A stretch of DNA of 64,000 bases from Micromonospora sp. MH99. Its GTDB lineage: Bacteria > Actinomycetota > Actinomycetes > Mycobacteriales > Micromonosporaceae. Where the stretch lies: the NCBI RefSeq assembly GCF_021442385.1, contig NZ_MUZA01000015.1, positions 51,096 through 115,095 on the forward strand. Reading direction: 5' to 3'. Under the pieces are notes generated by a model. It searched no databases and was not told the origin of the DNA. It worked only from the letters and a program-made list of their open reading frames with translations. Made by a program: the position numbers and the translations under genes. Below, piece after piece: positions 25,487 to 33,759 of the stretch; the first letter of the stretch is position 1, and every line of letters starts with the position of its first letter.

Positions 25487-26317
25487 ATGAGCGGGCACGT
25501 GACGGGGGCGACTGCGGCGCTGGCCGACAGGCTGCCGAGCTGGGTGACACTGCTGCGCGCGCCGAACCCCGGCCCGATGACCCTCGACGGCACCAACACC
25601 TGGCTGCTGCGCGCGGCACCGGGTGACCCGGCGGTGGTCGTCGACCCCGGGCCGGCCGACGAGGGACACCTGGCGGCGATCGCCGCACACGGCCCGATCG
25701 GGCTGATCCTGATCACGCACGGCCACCCCGACCACAGCGAGGGCGCCGCCCGGCTCAGCGAACTGCTCGGCGGGGTGCACGTCCTCGCCGTCGACCCGGC
25801 GCACGCCATCGGCGGCACGCCCCTGACCGACGCGCACCTGGGCGGCTTCGGCCTGGGCATCCGGCTGCTGGCCACCCCGGGGCACACCGCCGACTCGGTC
25901 TGCTTCCTGGTCGAGCACGGCGACGAACGCGCGGTGCTCACCGGTGACACCATCCTCGGCCGCGGCACCACGGTGGTGGCCCATCCCGACGGGCACCTCG
26001 GCGACTACCTGAGCAGCCTGGAGCTGCTGTCCGCGTACGCCGGAATCCCGGCGCTGCCCGGGCACGGCCCGGCGCTGGCCGACTGCGCCGCCGCCGCCAC
26101 CTTCTATCTTGCCCACCGCCGGGCCCGGCTCGACCAGGTCCGCGCGGCGGTCGCCGCCGGCGCGCGGACACCCGCGGACGTGGTCGCGGCGGTCTACGCC
26201 GACGTGGACCGCTCGCTCTGGTGGGCTGCGGAATGGTCGGTCCGTGCCCAGTTGGAGTATCTGGGCGTCGACACCGGGGAATCTGCGCCGGGGGTCAGTG
26301 GGTTGGAGCACATGTGA
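25487..26317 (+). CDS. MBL-fold metallohydrolase (Rv3677c-like)
   Basis: A 276-residue beta-lactamase-fold hydrolase. The metal motif is THGHPDHSEGA (HxHxDH), with further ligands in TPGHTADSVCF, LTGDTILG and PGHGP. The N-terminal LDGTNTWLL and the C-terminal helical region resemble LACTB2/glyoxalase II-type members; the substrate may be a thioester or RNA and is not determinable here. The gene appears leaderless. Its TGA stop overlaps the next start by 4 bases (GTGA), coupling it to the cyclase gene. Confidence 0.9.
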   Translation: MSGHVTGATAALADRLPSWVTLLRAPNPGPMTLDGTNTWLLRAAPGDPAVVVDPGPADEGHLAAIAAHGPIGLILITHGHPDHSEGAARLSELLGGVHVLAVDPAHAIGGTPLTDAHLGGFGLGIRLLATPGHTADSVCFLVEHGDERAVLTGDTILGRGTTVVAHPDGHLGDYLSSLELLSAYAGIPALPGHGPALADCAAAATFYLAHRRARLDQVRAAVAAGARTPADVVAAVYADVDRSLWWAAEWSVRAQLEYLGVDTGESAPGVSGLEHM

Positions 26318-29300
26318 CCTGCCCGGTGTGCGGAACTGTCGCTGTCCCCGGCGCACGGTTCTGCCACAACTGCGGTGCCGCGCTGCCGGCCGCCGCCACG
26401 TTGCCGGCGGCCGAGCGTCGGGTCGTCACCGTGCTCTTCGGTGACCTCTCGGAATTCACGTCCTGGTCGGAGGACCTCGACCCGGAACGGGTCGGCGCGG
26501 TCACCGACCGGGTGCTGGCCTCCCTCGCGGGGGCGGTGAAGACGTTCGGCGGGCACGTCGACAAGCTGACCGGCGACGGGATCATGGCGGTCTTCGGGGC
26601 GCCGGTGGCGCACGAGGACGACGCCGAGCGGGCCATGCGGGCCGCCCTGTCCATGCAGCGGGCCGTCCGCCGGGTGCTCGACGACGAGCGCGGCGGTGGC
26701 GCACCGCTCGGCCTGCGGGTCGGCCTGAACACCGGCGACGTCATCGCCGGCATCCAGGCGGCCATCGAATACACGGTCATCGGCGACACGGTGAACACCG
26801 CCGCCCGGCTGGCCGACGCCGCCGCGGTCGGCGCTGTCTACGCCGGCGGGCGGACCGCCGCCGCGACCCGGCACGTCGCCTCCTGGCGGGCGCTGCGTCC
26901 GCTGCGGCTCAAGGGCAAGCGCGAGCCGGTCGAGGCGTACGAGCTGCTGGGCCTGCTGGACGCGCCGGGCACCCGGTCGGGTCTCGGCGACGAGGCGCCC
27001 TACGTGGGCCGGGAGACCGAGATCGGCCGGGTCGCCGGCCGACTCGCCGAGGTGATCGACCAGGGCGACCCGCGGGTGCTGCTGATGACCGCCGAGGCGG
27101 GCATCGGCAAGTCCCGGTTCGCCGCCGAGGTCGAGCGCCTCGCCGCCGGGTACGACGTGGGCGCCGGCCGGTATGCCGCGCACACCGGCGCCCGGGTGCT
27201 CTCGGTGCGGTGCGCCGCCTTCGGTGAGCGGCGCAGGCTCGCGCCGTTGGCAGACCTGGTCCGTGCCGCGGTCGGTCTGCCCAGTGACGCGGCAACCGCG
27301 CTGACCCGGCCGGCAGTGGAGGAGCGGCTGCGCCGGCTCGGTCAGCGGCTCGCCCGCTCCGGCGGCGAGTCGCCCCCGATCGCCACCGACCAGCTGCTCG
27401 CCCTGCTCGGTTACGCCGAACTGCCTGCGCACGGCGGTGCCGACAACGGCGAGTGGGGCAGCTCCGCCGCCTCGCCCGCCGATGCCGAGGCGGTGCCGAA
27501 CGCGGTCGCCGACCTGCTCAGCGGGCTCGCCTCGGAGGCGCCCCTGGTCATCGTGGTGGACGACCTGCACGACGCCACCCCCGAGACCATCCGCGCTCTC
27601 GGGTTGGCCCTCTCCCGACTCACCGGTCCGGTGCTCGTGCTGCTGCTCGGCCGCCCCGAGCTGGTCCGTACCGCCGGCGCGCTGACCCGCGTCGCGGACG
27701 CCGAGGTGCACTCCCTGCCGCCGCTGCGCGGCGCCGACGCCGCCCGACTGCTCACCAGCTACCTCGGCGGAGGGAAGCTGCCACCGGCCGACGCCGACCG
27801 GCTGCTCGCCACCGCCCAGGGCAACCCGTTCTACCTGGCGGAGCTGGTCACCCTGCTGATCGAACGCGGCGCGCTGACCGCGGAGCGGCAGGCGTCCGGT
27901 GACGGTGACCCGGCCGCGCCGGCCGGCTGGCGCCTCGTACCCGGTTCGCTGGGCAGCCGGCTCCTCTCCCGGGACCTCGCGGCAGTCCTCGCCGCCCGCA
28001 TCGACGCGCTGCCACCGGACGCCCGTTCCGTCCTGCGGGACGCGGCGGTGGTCGGTGACACAGTGCCGACCGGAGCGCTGGAGGCGCTGCGCGAGCAGCG
28101 GGCCGGCCGCGACGGGAGGCCCTCGGCCGTGGTCGCCGTGGAGTTCGACCGGGCCGTCGAGGAGCTGCTGCAGCGCCGCATGCTGCACCGCACCCGCGCC
28201 GGCTACGCGTTCGCCACCCCGCTCATGCGGGAGGCCGCGTACGCCGGGGTGAGCAAGGCGGAACTGGCCGAGCGGCACGCCGCGCTGGCCCGCTGGGCGG
28301 CGCCCGTCGACGGGGCCACGGCCGGTGCGGTGGGCGGGTTCACCGAAGAGGCACGCGACGACTTCGTCGCCATGCACGTCCAGCGGGCCGCCACGCTCGC
28401 CGACGCGGTGAAACTGCGACCTGACGCGCCGGCCCGCGCCGTGGTCCCGCTCGGGATCGCCGCGCTCGGCCGGGCCGCCCGCCGGTCGCTGTCCGCCGGG
28501 GAGCCCGCGCTCGCCGTCGAGTACGCCGAACGCGCCAGCGAACTGGCCCGCGACGGGATACCGGCGATCGACCGGGTGGTGCACGCCCGTGCACTTTTGC
28601 AGATCGGCCGGGTCGCCGACGCGCTCGCCTTCGCCGAGAAGATCGCCGCGAACGCGGGGGACGAAGCCACCCGTGCCAGCGCCCTGCTGCTCGCCGGGCA
28701 GGCCCAGCAGACCCTCGGCGACCAGGGTCGGGCGGAGGCCGCCTGGCAGGAGGCGTTGCAGGTGGCCACGGCCGGCGGGCTGCCCACGCTGCGCGCGTCC
28801 GCCATGCGTCGGCTCGGCATGGGCGACTTCGTGGCCGGCCGGCTCAGCCAGGCGAGCAGCCGGTTGGCCGCCGCGTACCAGGTCAGCCTCGGCGCGCAGG
28901 ACCGGCGTGGGCAGGCCTGGTCGCTGCAGAACCTGGCCTGGGTGACCACGACCCGGGGTGACTTCGCCGGCACCGATGCCGTCCTCGGCCGGGCCGCCCG
29001 GCTCTTCGCCGAGCTGAAGGACCCGTACGGGCGGGCCTGGCTGCGGGGCACCACCGCGTTCGCCCGGCTGCTCGCCGGTCGGCTGCGGGAGGCGTGCCGG
29101 ATGGCGCAGGTCTTCCTGCCCTTCGGCGAGCGGGTCGGCGAGGCATGGGCGGTGGGCACGCTGCGCGCGGTCGCCGCCTTCGCCACCGCCGAGTTGGGCG
29201 AGCTGGCCGAGGCCGACCGGGAGGCCCGCCGGGCGTACCGCGAGTTCGCCGCCGCGTCCGACGACTGGGGTCGCGGGTTCGCGCTCGTCGTCCGGGCCGT

Positions 29301-29916
29301 CGTCGCCCGTGGACTGGGCGAGCCGGAGCACGCGGCCGACCTGCTCACCGACGCCCTGGTGTACGCCGACCAGACCTCGCACCCGCTGCTCACCGGAATG
29401 GCGGGCACGCTGCGCGGCTTCGTGGCGCTGGACATGGGCGACCACGAGACCGCCGAGCAGGCCGCCCGGGCGGTGCTGACGGCCGTCGAACCGCACAATC
29501 CGCAGGCGCCGGCGCAGGTCGCGCCCCGGGTGCTGCTGGCCACCGCCCGGCTTTCCGCCGGTGACCCGGCGACCGCGGTCGGGCTGCTCGCCCCGGTGGC
29601 GACGGCCGCCGCCAACGCGCCCTCGCTGCTCTTCTCCCGCCGCCAGACCATGGCCCGGTACGCGTCGGCGCTGCTCGCGCACGGTCAGCGGGAGCAGGCG
29701 CTGGACTGGGCGAGACGGGCGGTCACCGCGCCCGCCGAGGACGTACGCAGTCAGGTGATCGCGGCGAGCGTGCTCGCCGAGGCGCTGGCGGCCTGCGGCC
29801 ACTCGGCGGAGGCCCGGTCCTGCGCCGACGAGGCGGTCCGCCTCGCGTACGCCACCGAACAACGCAGCGAACGAGCAGCCGCAAAGTCCCTACAAGCCCG
29901 CCTGACCCTCCCCTAA
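26314..29916 (+). CDS. Zinc-ribbon adenylyl cyclase with AAA-type ATPase and TPR regions
   Basis: A 1200-residue multidomain signalling protein. Residues 1-20 form a zinc ribbon (CPVCGTVAVPGARFCHNCG). A class III nucleotide cyclase domain follows (about 33-215) with both metal aspartates (FGDLSEF; TGDGIMAVFG), the purine-selecting lysine of VDKLTGDG and the transition-state N/R of GDTVNTAARL, so it looks catalytically intact. An NTPase module follows, with Walker A AEAGIGKSR (about 260) and Walker B VIVVDDLHD (about 412). The C-terminal about 480 residues are TPR-like helices. It is translationally coupled to the MBL hydrolase. The predicted product is cAMP (inference), for which Crp is encoded 16 kb away. 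Confidence 0.9.
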   Translation: MTCPVCGTVAVPGARFCHNCGAALPAAATLPAAERRVVTVLFGDLSEFTSWSEDLDPERVGAVTDRVLASLAGAVKTFGGHVDKLTGDGIMAVFGAPVAHEDDAERAMRAALSMQRAVRRVLDDERGGGAPLGLRVGLNTGDVIAGIQAAIEYTVIGDTVNTAARLADAAAVGAVYAGGRTAAATRHVASWRALRPLRLKGKREPVEAYELLGLLDAPGTRSGLGDEAPYVGRETEIGRVAGRLAEVIDQGDPRVLLMTAEAGIGKSRFAAEVERLAAGYDVGAGRYAAHTGARVLSVRCAAFGERRRLAPLADLVRAAVGLPSDAATALTRPAVEERLRRLGQRLARSGGESPPIATDQLLALLGYAELPAHGGADNGEWGSSAASPADAEAVPNAVADLLSGLASEAPLVIVVDDLHDATPETIRALGLALSRLTGPVLVLLLGRPELVRTAGALTRVADAEVHSLPPLRGADAARLLTSYLGGGKLPPADADRLLATAQGNPFYLAELVTLLIERGALTAERQASGDGDPAAPAGWRLVPGSLGSRLLSRDLAAVLAARIDALPPDARSVLRDAAVVGDTVPTGALEALREQRAGRDGRPSAVVAVEFDRAVEELLQRRMLHRTRAGYAFATPLMREAAYAGVSKAELAERHAALARWAAPVDGATAGAVGGFTEEARDDFVAMHVQRAATLADAVKLRPDAPARAVVPLGIAALGRAARRSLSAGEPALAVEYAERASELARDGIPAIDRVVHARALLQIGRVADALAFAEKIAANAGDEATRASALLLAGQAQQTLGDQGRAEAAWQEALQVATAGGLPTLRASAMRRLGMGDFVAGRLSQASSRLAAAYQVSLGAQDRRGQAWSLQNLAWVTTTRGDFAGTDAVLGRAARLFAELKDPYGRAWLRGTTAFARLLAGRLREACRMAQVFLPFGERVGEAWAVGTLRAVAAFATAELGELAEADREARRAYREFAAASDDWGRGFALVVRAVVARGLGEPEHAADLLTDALVYADQTSHPLLTGMAGTLRGFVALDMGDHETAEQAARAVLTAVEPHNPQAPAQVAPRVLLATARLSAGDPATAVGLLAPVATAAANAPSLLFSRRQTMARYASALLAHGQREQALDWARRAVTAPAEDVRSQVIAASVLAEALAACGHSAEARSCADEAVRLAYATEQRSERAAAKSLQARLTLP

Positions 29917-29952
29917 CCCCACTCCACCCACCCGGCCCCTACCCGGGCCTCC

Positions 29953-30020
29953 CGCGGTTGATCATGAAGTTGTTGCGCCGACACGCCGGCGTCGGTGGCA
30001 ACAACTTCATGATCACCGCG
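29953..30020. repeat. Long palindrome (GATCATGAAGTTGTTGC type)
   Basis: Inverted arms of 23-24 bases (29953-29976 and 29998-30020) with one bulged base, plus an inner CCGAC/GTCGG stem. The arm core GATCATGAAGTTGT closely matches the palindrome at 7210-7283. It lies 36 bases after the cyclase gene and may terminate it. Confidence 0.85.
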
Positions 30021-30160
30021 CGGTGGGGGTGGGGCCGCAAGGGGTGAGGTGGGGCGGTTTTGGCGGTTCTGGGGATGTGGTGGTCGGGGCGAGGGGCTAG
30101 CGTGTCACCACCGTGCGGTGGTCCACAGTGGCGACCGTCGCCGTGCCTGGGGAGGCCATC

Positions 30161-30760
30161 ATGAAGCTGCCGCGTTCCGTCGCGGGCTGGACCATCGCGG
30201 TCTTCGGCGTACTGGCGCTGGTGATGGGCGCGGTCGGGTTGCTGTGGCCGGAGGCGCAGCTGCGTCTGCTCGGGTTCGAGGTGCCGGCGACTCGTGGCGC
30301 TGGCGACTACACCGGCACGTTCCTGCTGGCGTCCTCGATGGCGTCGTTCAACATGGGCGTCTACTACCTGCTCGCGACGGTCACCGAGTGGCGGGCGTTC
30401 TACCGTTTCACGGTGGTCTTCCGGCTGGTGACCTTCACCGTGTTCAGCATCGCCGTGCTGGCCGACATCGCCCCCGACCGGTTCTTCGGCGTGGCCGCCT
30501 GGGAAGGGTTGGGCGCGGTTGCCACGGCGATCGGACTGCGGATGGACGCCCGCCGGGGCACGCCGGCCGCCGTCGACACCGCTGCCGTGTCTCCCGCCTC
30601 CGCCGCGTCCTCCGCCCCGGCGTCCGCTCCGCCCGCTCCCGCTCCCGCCTCCGCTCCCGCTGCGCCCGCCGCCTCCACGTCGGCCGATGTCGACGCGCCG
30701 GAAGGCACCGGAGAGGCGCCCGGCGCGGCCGGTGCCGCTCCGGCGGACGCGGCGCGCTGA
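30161..30760 (+). CDS. Small four-helix membrane protein with Ala/Pro tail
   Basis: A 199-residue protein. Four hydrophobic segments lie in the first 130 residues (GWTIAVFGVLALVMGAVGLLW; FLLASSMASFNMGVYYLLA; VVFRLVTFTVFSIAVLA; the last near WEGLGAVATAIGL). A disordered Ala/Pro/Ser cytoplasmic tail (APASAPPAPAPASAPAAPA) follows. No family is recognised. GGGGAGG lies 6 bases before the ATG. TAGCGT at 30098-30103 is a possible -10. Confidence 0.65.
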   Translation: MKLPRSVAGWTIAVFGVLALVMGAVGLLWPEAQLRLLGFEVPATRGAGDYTGTFLLASSMASFNMGVYYLLATVTEWRAFYRFTVVFRLVTFTVFSIAVLADIAPDRFFGVAAWEGLGAVATAIGLRMDARRGTPAAVDTAAVSPASAASSAPASAPPAPAPASAPAAPAASTSADVDAPEGTGEAPGAAGAAPADAAR

Positions 30761-30778
30761 GTCGCCGGCCGGGTTGGG

Positions 30779-30784
30779 TATTTT
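30779..30784 (+). promoter_or_regulatory. -10 element for leaderless kinase gene
   Basis: TATTTT, an AT-rich island in GC-rich surroundings, 6 bases before GTG 30791. No Shine-Dalgarno sequence is present. Confidence 0.6.
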
Positions 30785-30790
30785 CGAGCG

Positions 30791-32320
30791 GTGACCGACA
30801 CCCCGACCGGCGGCTTGCCGGTGCCGATCGTGCCCGGTCTGACTGATTTGCGGGTCTTTGCCCGAGGCGGCTACGCCACCGTCTACCAGGCCACCCAGAT
30901 CTCGGTCGGTCGAGAGGTCGCCGTCAAGGTCGAGAACCGCACGCTGGACAGCGAACGCGACCAGGCGCGTTTCCTGCGCGAGGCGCGTGCCGCCGGGCGG
31001 ATGTCGTCGCACCCGCACGTGGTGGATCTCTTCGACGTGGGCGTCACCGTCGACCAGCACCCTTACCTGATCATGGAACTCTGTGACGGGTCGTACGCCG
31101 AGCGGATGCGCAGCTCGCCGCTCGGCCCGGTGGAGGCCCGCGATCTCGGCATCAAGATCGCAGATGCGTTGGCGCACTCGCACGGAGCCGGGGTGCTGCA
31201 CCGGGACGTGAAGCCCGCGAACATCCTCTACTCGCACTTCAACTCGGCGGTGCTTGCCGACTTCGGGCTGGCCGTGCTGGCCGAGGCGCGCGACGCCTCG
31301 GTCACCCTGGAGGTGCTCACCCCGGCGTACGCGCCGCCGGAGATGTTCAGCCACAGCCCACCGTCGCCGGCCGTCGACGTGTACGCGCTCTGCGCCACCC
31401 TCTACGCGGTGATGCACGGCCGGCCGCCCCGCTGGCAGTCCGAGCGCAACCCCAGCCTGGTCACCGTGCTGGAGATGTTCAACCAGCCGCTTCCCGGCCT
31501 CCCGGGCGTACCGGACGAGCTCATCGACGTGCTGCGTCTCGGCATGGCCAACGACCCGGCCGAGCGGCCGTCCGCCCTCGAACTGCACGACCTGCTCGCC
31601 AACCTGCCGTTCGGCTCACCGTCCGCTCCGGTGAGCGGCGTCCCGATCAGCGGCTCACCGATCAGCGGTGCCCCGGTCAGTGGTGGCCCGAGCCGGTCCG
31701 GCCTGTACGGCACCGGCCAGCCAGCGCCCCGCCCCCCGGTCGAGGACTCCCGCCCCAGCGTTCCCGGCGGCCGGCGGTGGCGACGACGCTGGTTCCTCGG
31801 CGGCGCCGGGGTGCTGGCGCTCGCCGCCTCGGCCACCACCGGGGCCTGGCTGGCGAGCGGTGGCCCGCCGCCCGGCCCGTCCCCCTCGGTGACCCAGGTC
31901 GCGGCACCGGCGACCGGGCCGCTGCCCGGCTGCGCGTCAGGTGCCGGGGCGCCGACCGCGCTGCCCAGCGGCGCCCGTTGCCTGCCCGAGCTGGAGTGTT
32001 TCGGCCCGGTACGCATCCGCGGCGCCCGCGCCGAGGCGGCCCGCGTCCCGTGCGACGGCCGGCACACCTGGGAGACGTACGCCGAGGGCATCCTGCCGGT
32101 GCAGCTCGTCGGCGCGGCCTACGACGAGGTGATCGCCGCCGAGCCGGTACGACAGGTGTGCAGCGCCACGACGTTCCGACTGACCACGGAGATCGCCGAG
32201 CCGGTCGGCTGGCACCTGGAGGTGTTGCCGCCGGTGGACGGCAATGTCGACCGGGTCTACCGGTGCCTGGCGGGGCGGGGCGTCGACGCGCTCACCGCGC
32301 CCACGCTCACCGGTCGCTGA
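30791..32320 (+). CDS. Transmembrane Ser/Thr protein kinase with septum-formation-like outer domain
   Basis: A 509-residue PASTA-less Hanks-type kinase. The cytoplasmic kinase domain (about 15-275) is intact: glycine loop FARGGYATVYQA, ATP lysine in VAVKVENR, catalytic HRDVKPANIL, metal DFG in ADFGLAVL and PPE at YAPPEMF. A disordered linker with SGxPISG repeats leads to one transmembrane helix (about 335-358). The outer 150 residues contain cysteine motifs (PGCASG, LECFGPV, VPCDGRHTWETYAEG) resembling the Septum_form domain. It likely senses an envelope cue. The last 14 bases overlap a convergent gene. Confidence 0.88.
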   Translation: MTDTPTGGLPVPIVPGLTDLRVFARGGYATVYQATQISVGREVAVKVENRTLDSERDQARFLREARAAGRMSSHPHVVDLFDVGVTVDQHPYLIMELCDGSYAERMRSSPLGPVEARDLGIKIADALAHSHGAGVLHRDVKPANILYSHFNSAVLADFGLAVLAEARDASVTLEVLTPAYAPPEMFSHSPPSPAVDVYALCATLYAVMHGRPPRWQSERNPSLVTVLEMFNQPLPGLPGVPDELIDVLRLGMANDPAERPSALELHDLLANLPFGSPSAPVSGVPISGSPISGAPVSGGPSRSGLYGTGQPAPRPPVEDSRPSVPGGRRWRRRWFLGGAGVLALAASATTGAWLASGGPPPGPSPSVTQVAAPATGPLPGCASGAGAPTALPSGARCLPELECFGPVRIRGARAEAARVPCDGRHTWETYAEGILPVQLVGAAYDEVIAAEPVRQVCSATTFRLTTEIAEPVGWHLEVLPPVDGNVDRVYRCLAGRGVDALTAPTLTGR

Positions 32321-32648
32321 ACCCGCCGCGCGCCCGTCCCCGGTCACGCACCGCACGCAACGCGTCCCGGCTGTCCAGGGCGTCGAGCGTGTCGGCGTCG
32401 ATCCCGTACGGCATCAACTCCGGCGGCGCGGTGGCGTGTGGCTGGTCCGCCGGCTCCGGTTCGGCGCGCTGGCGGACGGCGGACACGGCGACCGCGGAGA
32501 CCATGGCCAGCAGCACGCAGAGCAGTGCGAGAACCACGCCGAGAAGGTCCTGCCGGCGCAGAACGACAAGCAGGGCCAGCAGCGCGACGGCACCCGGCGC
32601 CGCGACCGCCGCCACCATCCGCGCATCGATCCTGGACAGTCGACTCAC
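32307..32648 (-). CDS. Small two-helix membrane protein
   Basis: A 113-residue protein with two hydrophobic segments (about 11-29 and 35-57) and a charged C-terminal tail (PYGIDADTLDALDSRDALRA) that may bind a partner. No family is recognised. GTG 32648 has GGAGG unusually close (1 base away), so the true start may be the ATG ten codons later. Its 3' end overlaps the kinase gene by 14 bases on the opposite strand. Confidence 0.6.
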   Translation of the reverse strand: MSRLSRIDARMVAAVAAPGAVALLALLVVLRRQDLLGVVLALLCVLLAMVSAVAVSAVRQRAEPEPADQPHATAPPELMPYGIDADTLDALDSRDALRAVRDRGRARGGFSDR

Positions 32649-32817
32649 CCCTCCAGCATGTCGCGGCCTGGCCTGCTGTCAACCGGAGAGGCGATCCGCC
32701 GCGCCGATCAGTGTCGATCGAACGGACCATCCGACCTGACCGGTCGGCGTGCACACGCAGTGGACTCGTCTCGCTACTCTCGGTGTTCCGCAGGCTGCTC
32801 CGTCAGCGAGGTCGCCC

Positions 32818-33759
32818 ATGAACGTACGCAGTTCCCAGTCCCGGCTCCGCTCGGTCGCGTCGACACTGGCGGTCGCCCTGACCCTCACCCTCTCCGCCGC
32901 CGCCGGCTGCGAGAGCCGCAAGGAACCGGACCTGCCGTCGGTGCAGGAGAAGTTGCGCGAGTCGCACATCTACGGGCAGTCGAAGCTGCGCATCGGCGTC
33001 GCCACCAACGAGCCGTTGATGGGCGACCTCCGCAACGGCCAGCACGTCGGCTTCGACGTCGAGATCGGCAGGTACATCGCCGCGTCCCTCGGTTACCAGG
33101 GCGAGCAGCAGTTGGAGTTCGTGTCGGCAGCCACCGAGGACCGGATCCCGTATCTGCAGGGCGGCACCGTCGACCTGGTGATCTCCAGCTTCTCGATGAC
33201 CGAGGAGCGCAAGAAGCTGGTCAGCTTCGCCGGGCCGTACTTCGTCACCACGCAGGAGGTGCTGGTGCCCGTCCGGCTCAAGGACAGGATCCGCACCATC
33301 GAGGACCTGCGCGACCCGGCCTACAAGGTCTGCACCACCGGCGGCTCCACCACCGAGGCCGAGCTGGAGAAGCGCCAGGTCAAGGCGCTTGTGGTGAAGG
33401 ACGTCTGGGACTGCGTGACAGGCATCCGCGCCGGCCGGTACGACGTGGTCAGCTCGGACGAGACGATCCTCGCGGGCTTCCTGGCCACGTACCCCAAGGA
33501 GTTCGAGATCGTCGATCTGCCCTTCGGCACGAGCGAGCTGTTGGGGATCGGCGTGCCGATCGGCGATCCGGCGCTGCGTGACCTGGTCGCCTTCTTTCTG
33601 CAGAAGAGCTACCAGCAGGGCCGCAACGGGCAGGCCAGCCCGTGGCTGACGGCGTACAACCGGACCCTGGGCCCGTGGCTGCGCGTCGAGAAGACCCAGC
33701 CACAGCCACTTGAGGTGCCGAAGCTTGTCGACTTCGACGACAAGGCGCCCCGGCGGTGA
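32818..33759 (+). CDS. Family 3 solute-binding lipoprotein (amino-acid-binding type)
   Basis: A 313-residue lipoprotein with signal sequence LRSVASTLAVALTLTLSAAAGC, lipobox cysteine near residue 30. The SBP_bac_3 fold follows: LRIGVATNEPLMG, then GFDVEIGRYIAASLGY, DLVISSFSMTEERKKLVSFAGPYF, and VCTTGGSTTEAELEK. It resembles glutamate/glutamine binding proteins such as GlnH. No ABC permease or ATPase is adjacent; instead it overlaps a membrane protein gene by 4 bases and follows a Ser/Thr kinase gene. A sensory role is therefore as likely as transport (inference). GAGG precedes ATG 32818. Confidence 0.87.
   Translation: MNVRSSQSRLRSVASTLAVALTLTLSAAAGCESRKEPDLPSVQEKLRESHIYGQSKLRIGVATNEPLMGDLRNGQHVGFDVEIGRYIAASLGYQGEQQLEFVSAATEDRIPYLQGGTVDLVISSFSMTEERKKLVSFAGPYFVTTQEVLVPVRLKDRIRTIEDLRDPAYKVCTTGGSTTEAELEKRQVKALVVKDVWDCVTGIRAGRYDVVSSDETILAGFLATYPKEFEIVDLPFGTSELLGIGVPIGDPALRDLVAFFLQKSYQQGRNGQASPWLTAYNRTLGPWLRVEKTQPQPLEVPKLVDFDDKAPRR

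Noticed and set aside
26194..29862. A 1222-codon open frame opposite the cyclase gene
   Set aside because: High GC gives long antisense frames. Its composition (Arg/Gly/His/Gln-rich, no domains) is that of a shadow, while the + strand frame has clear motifs.
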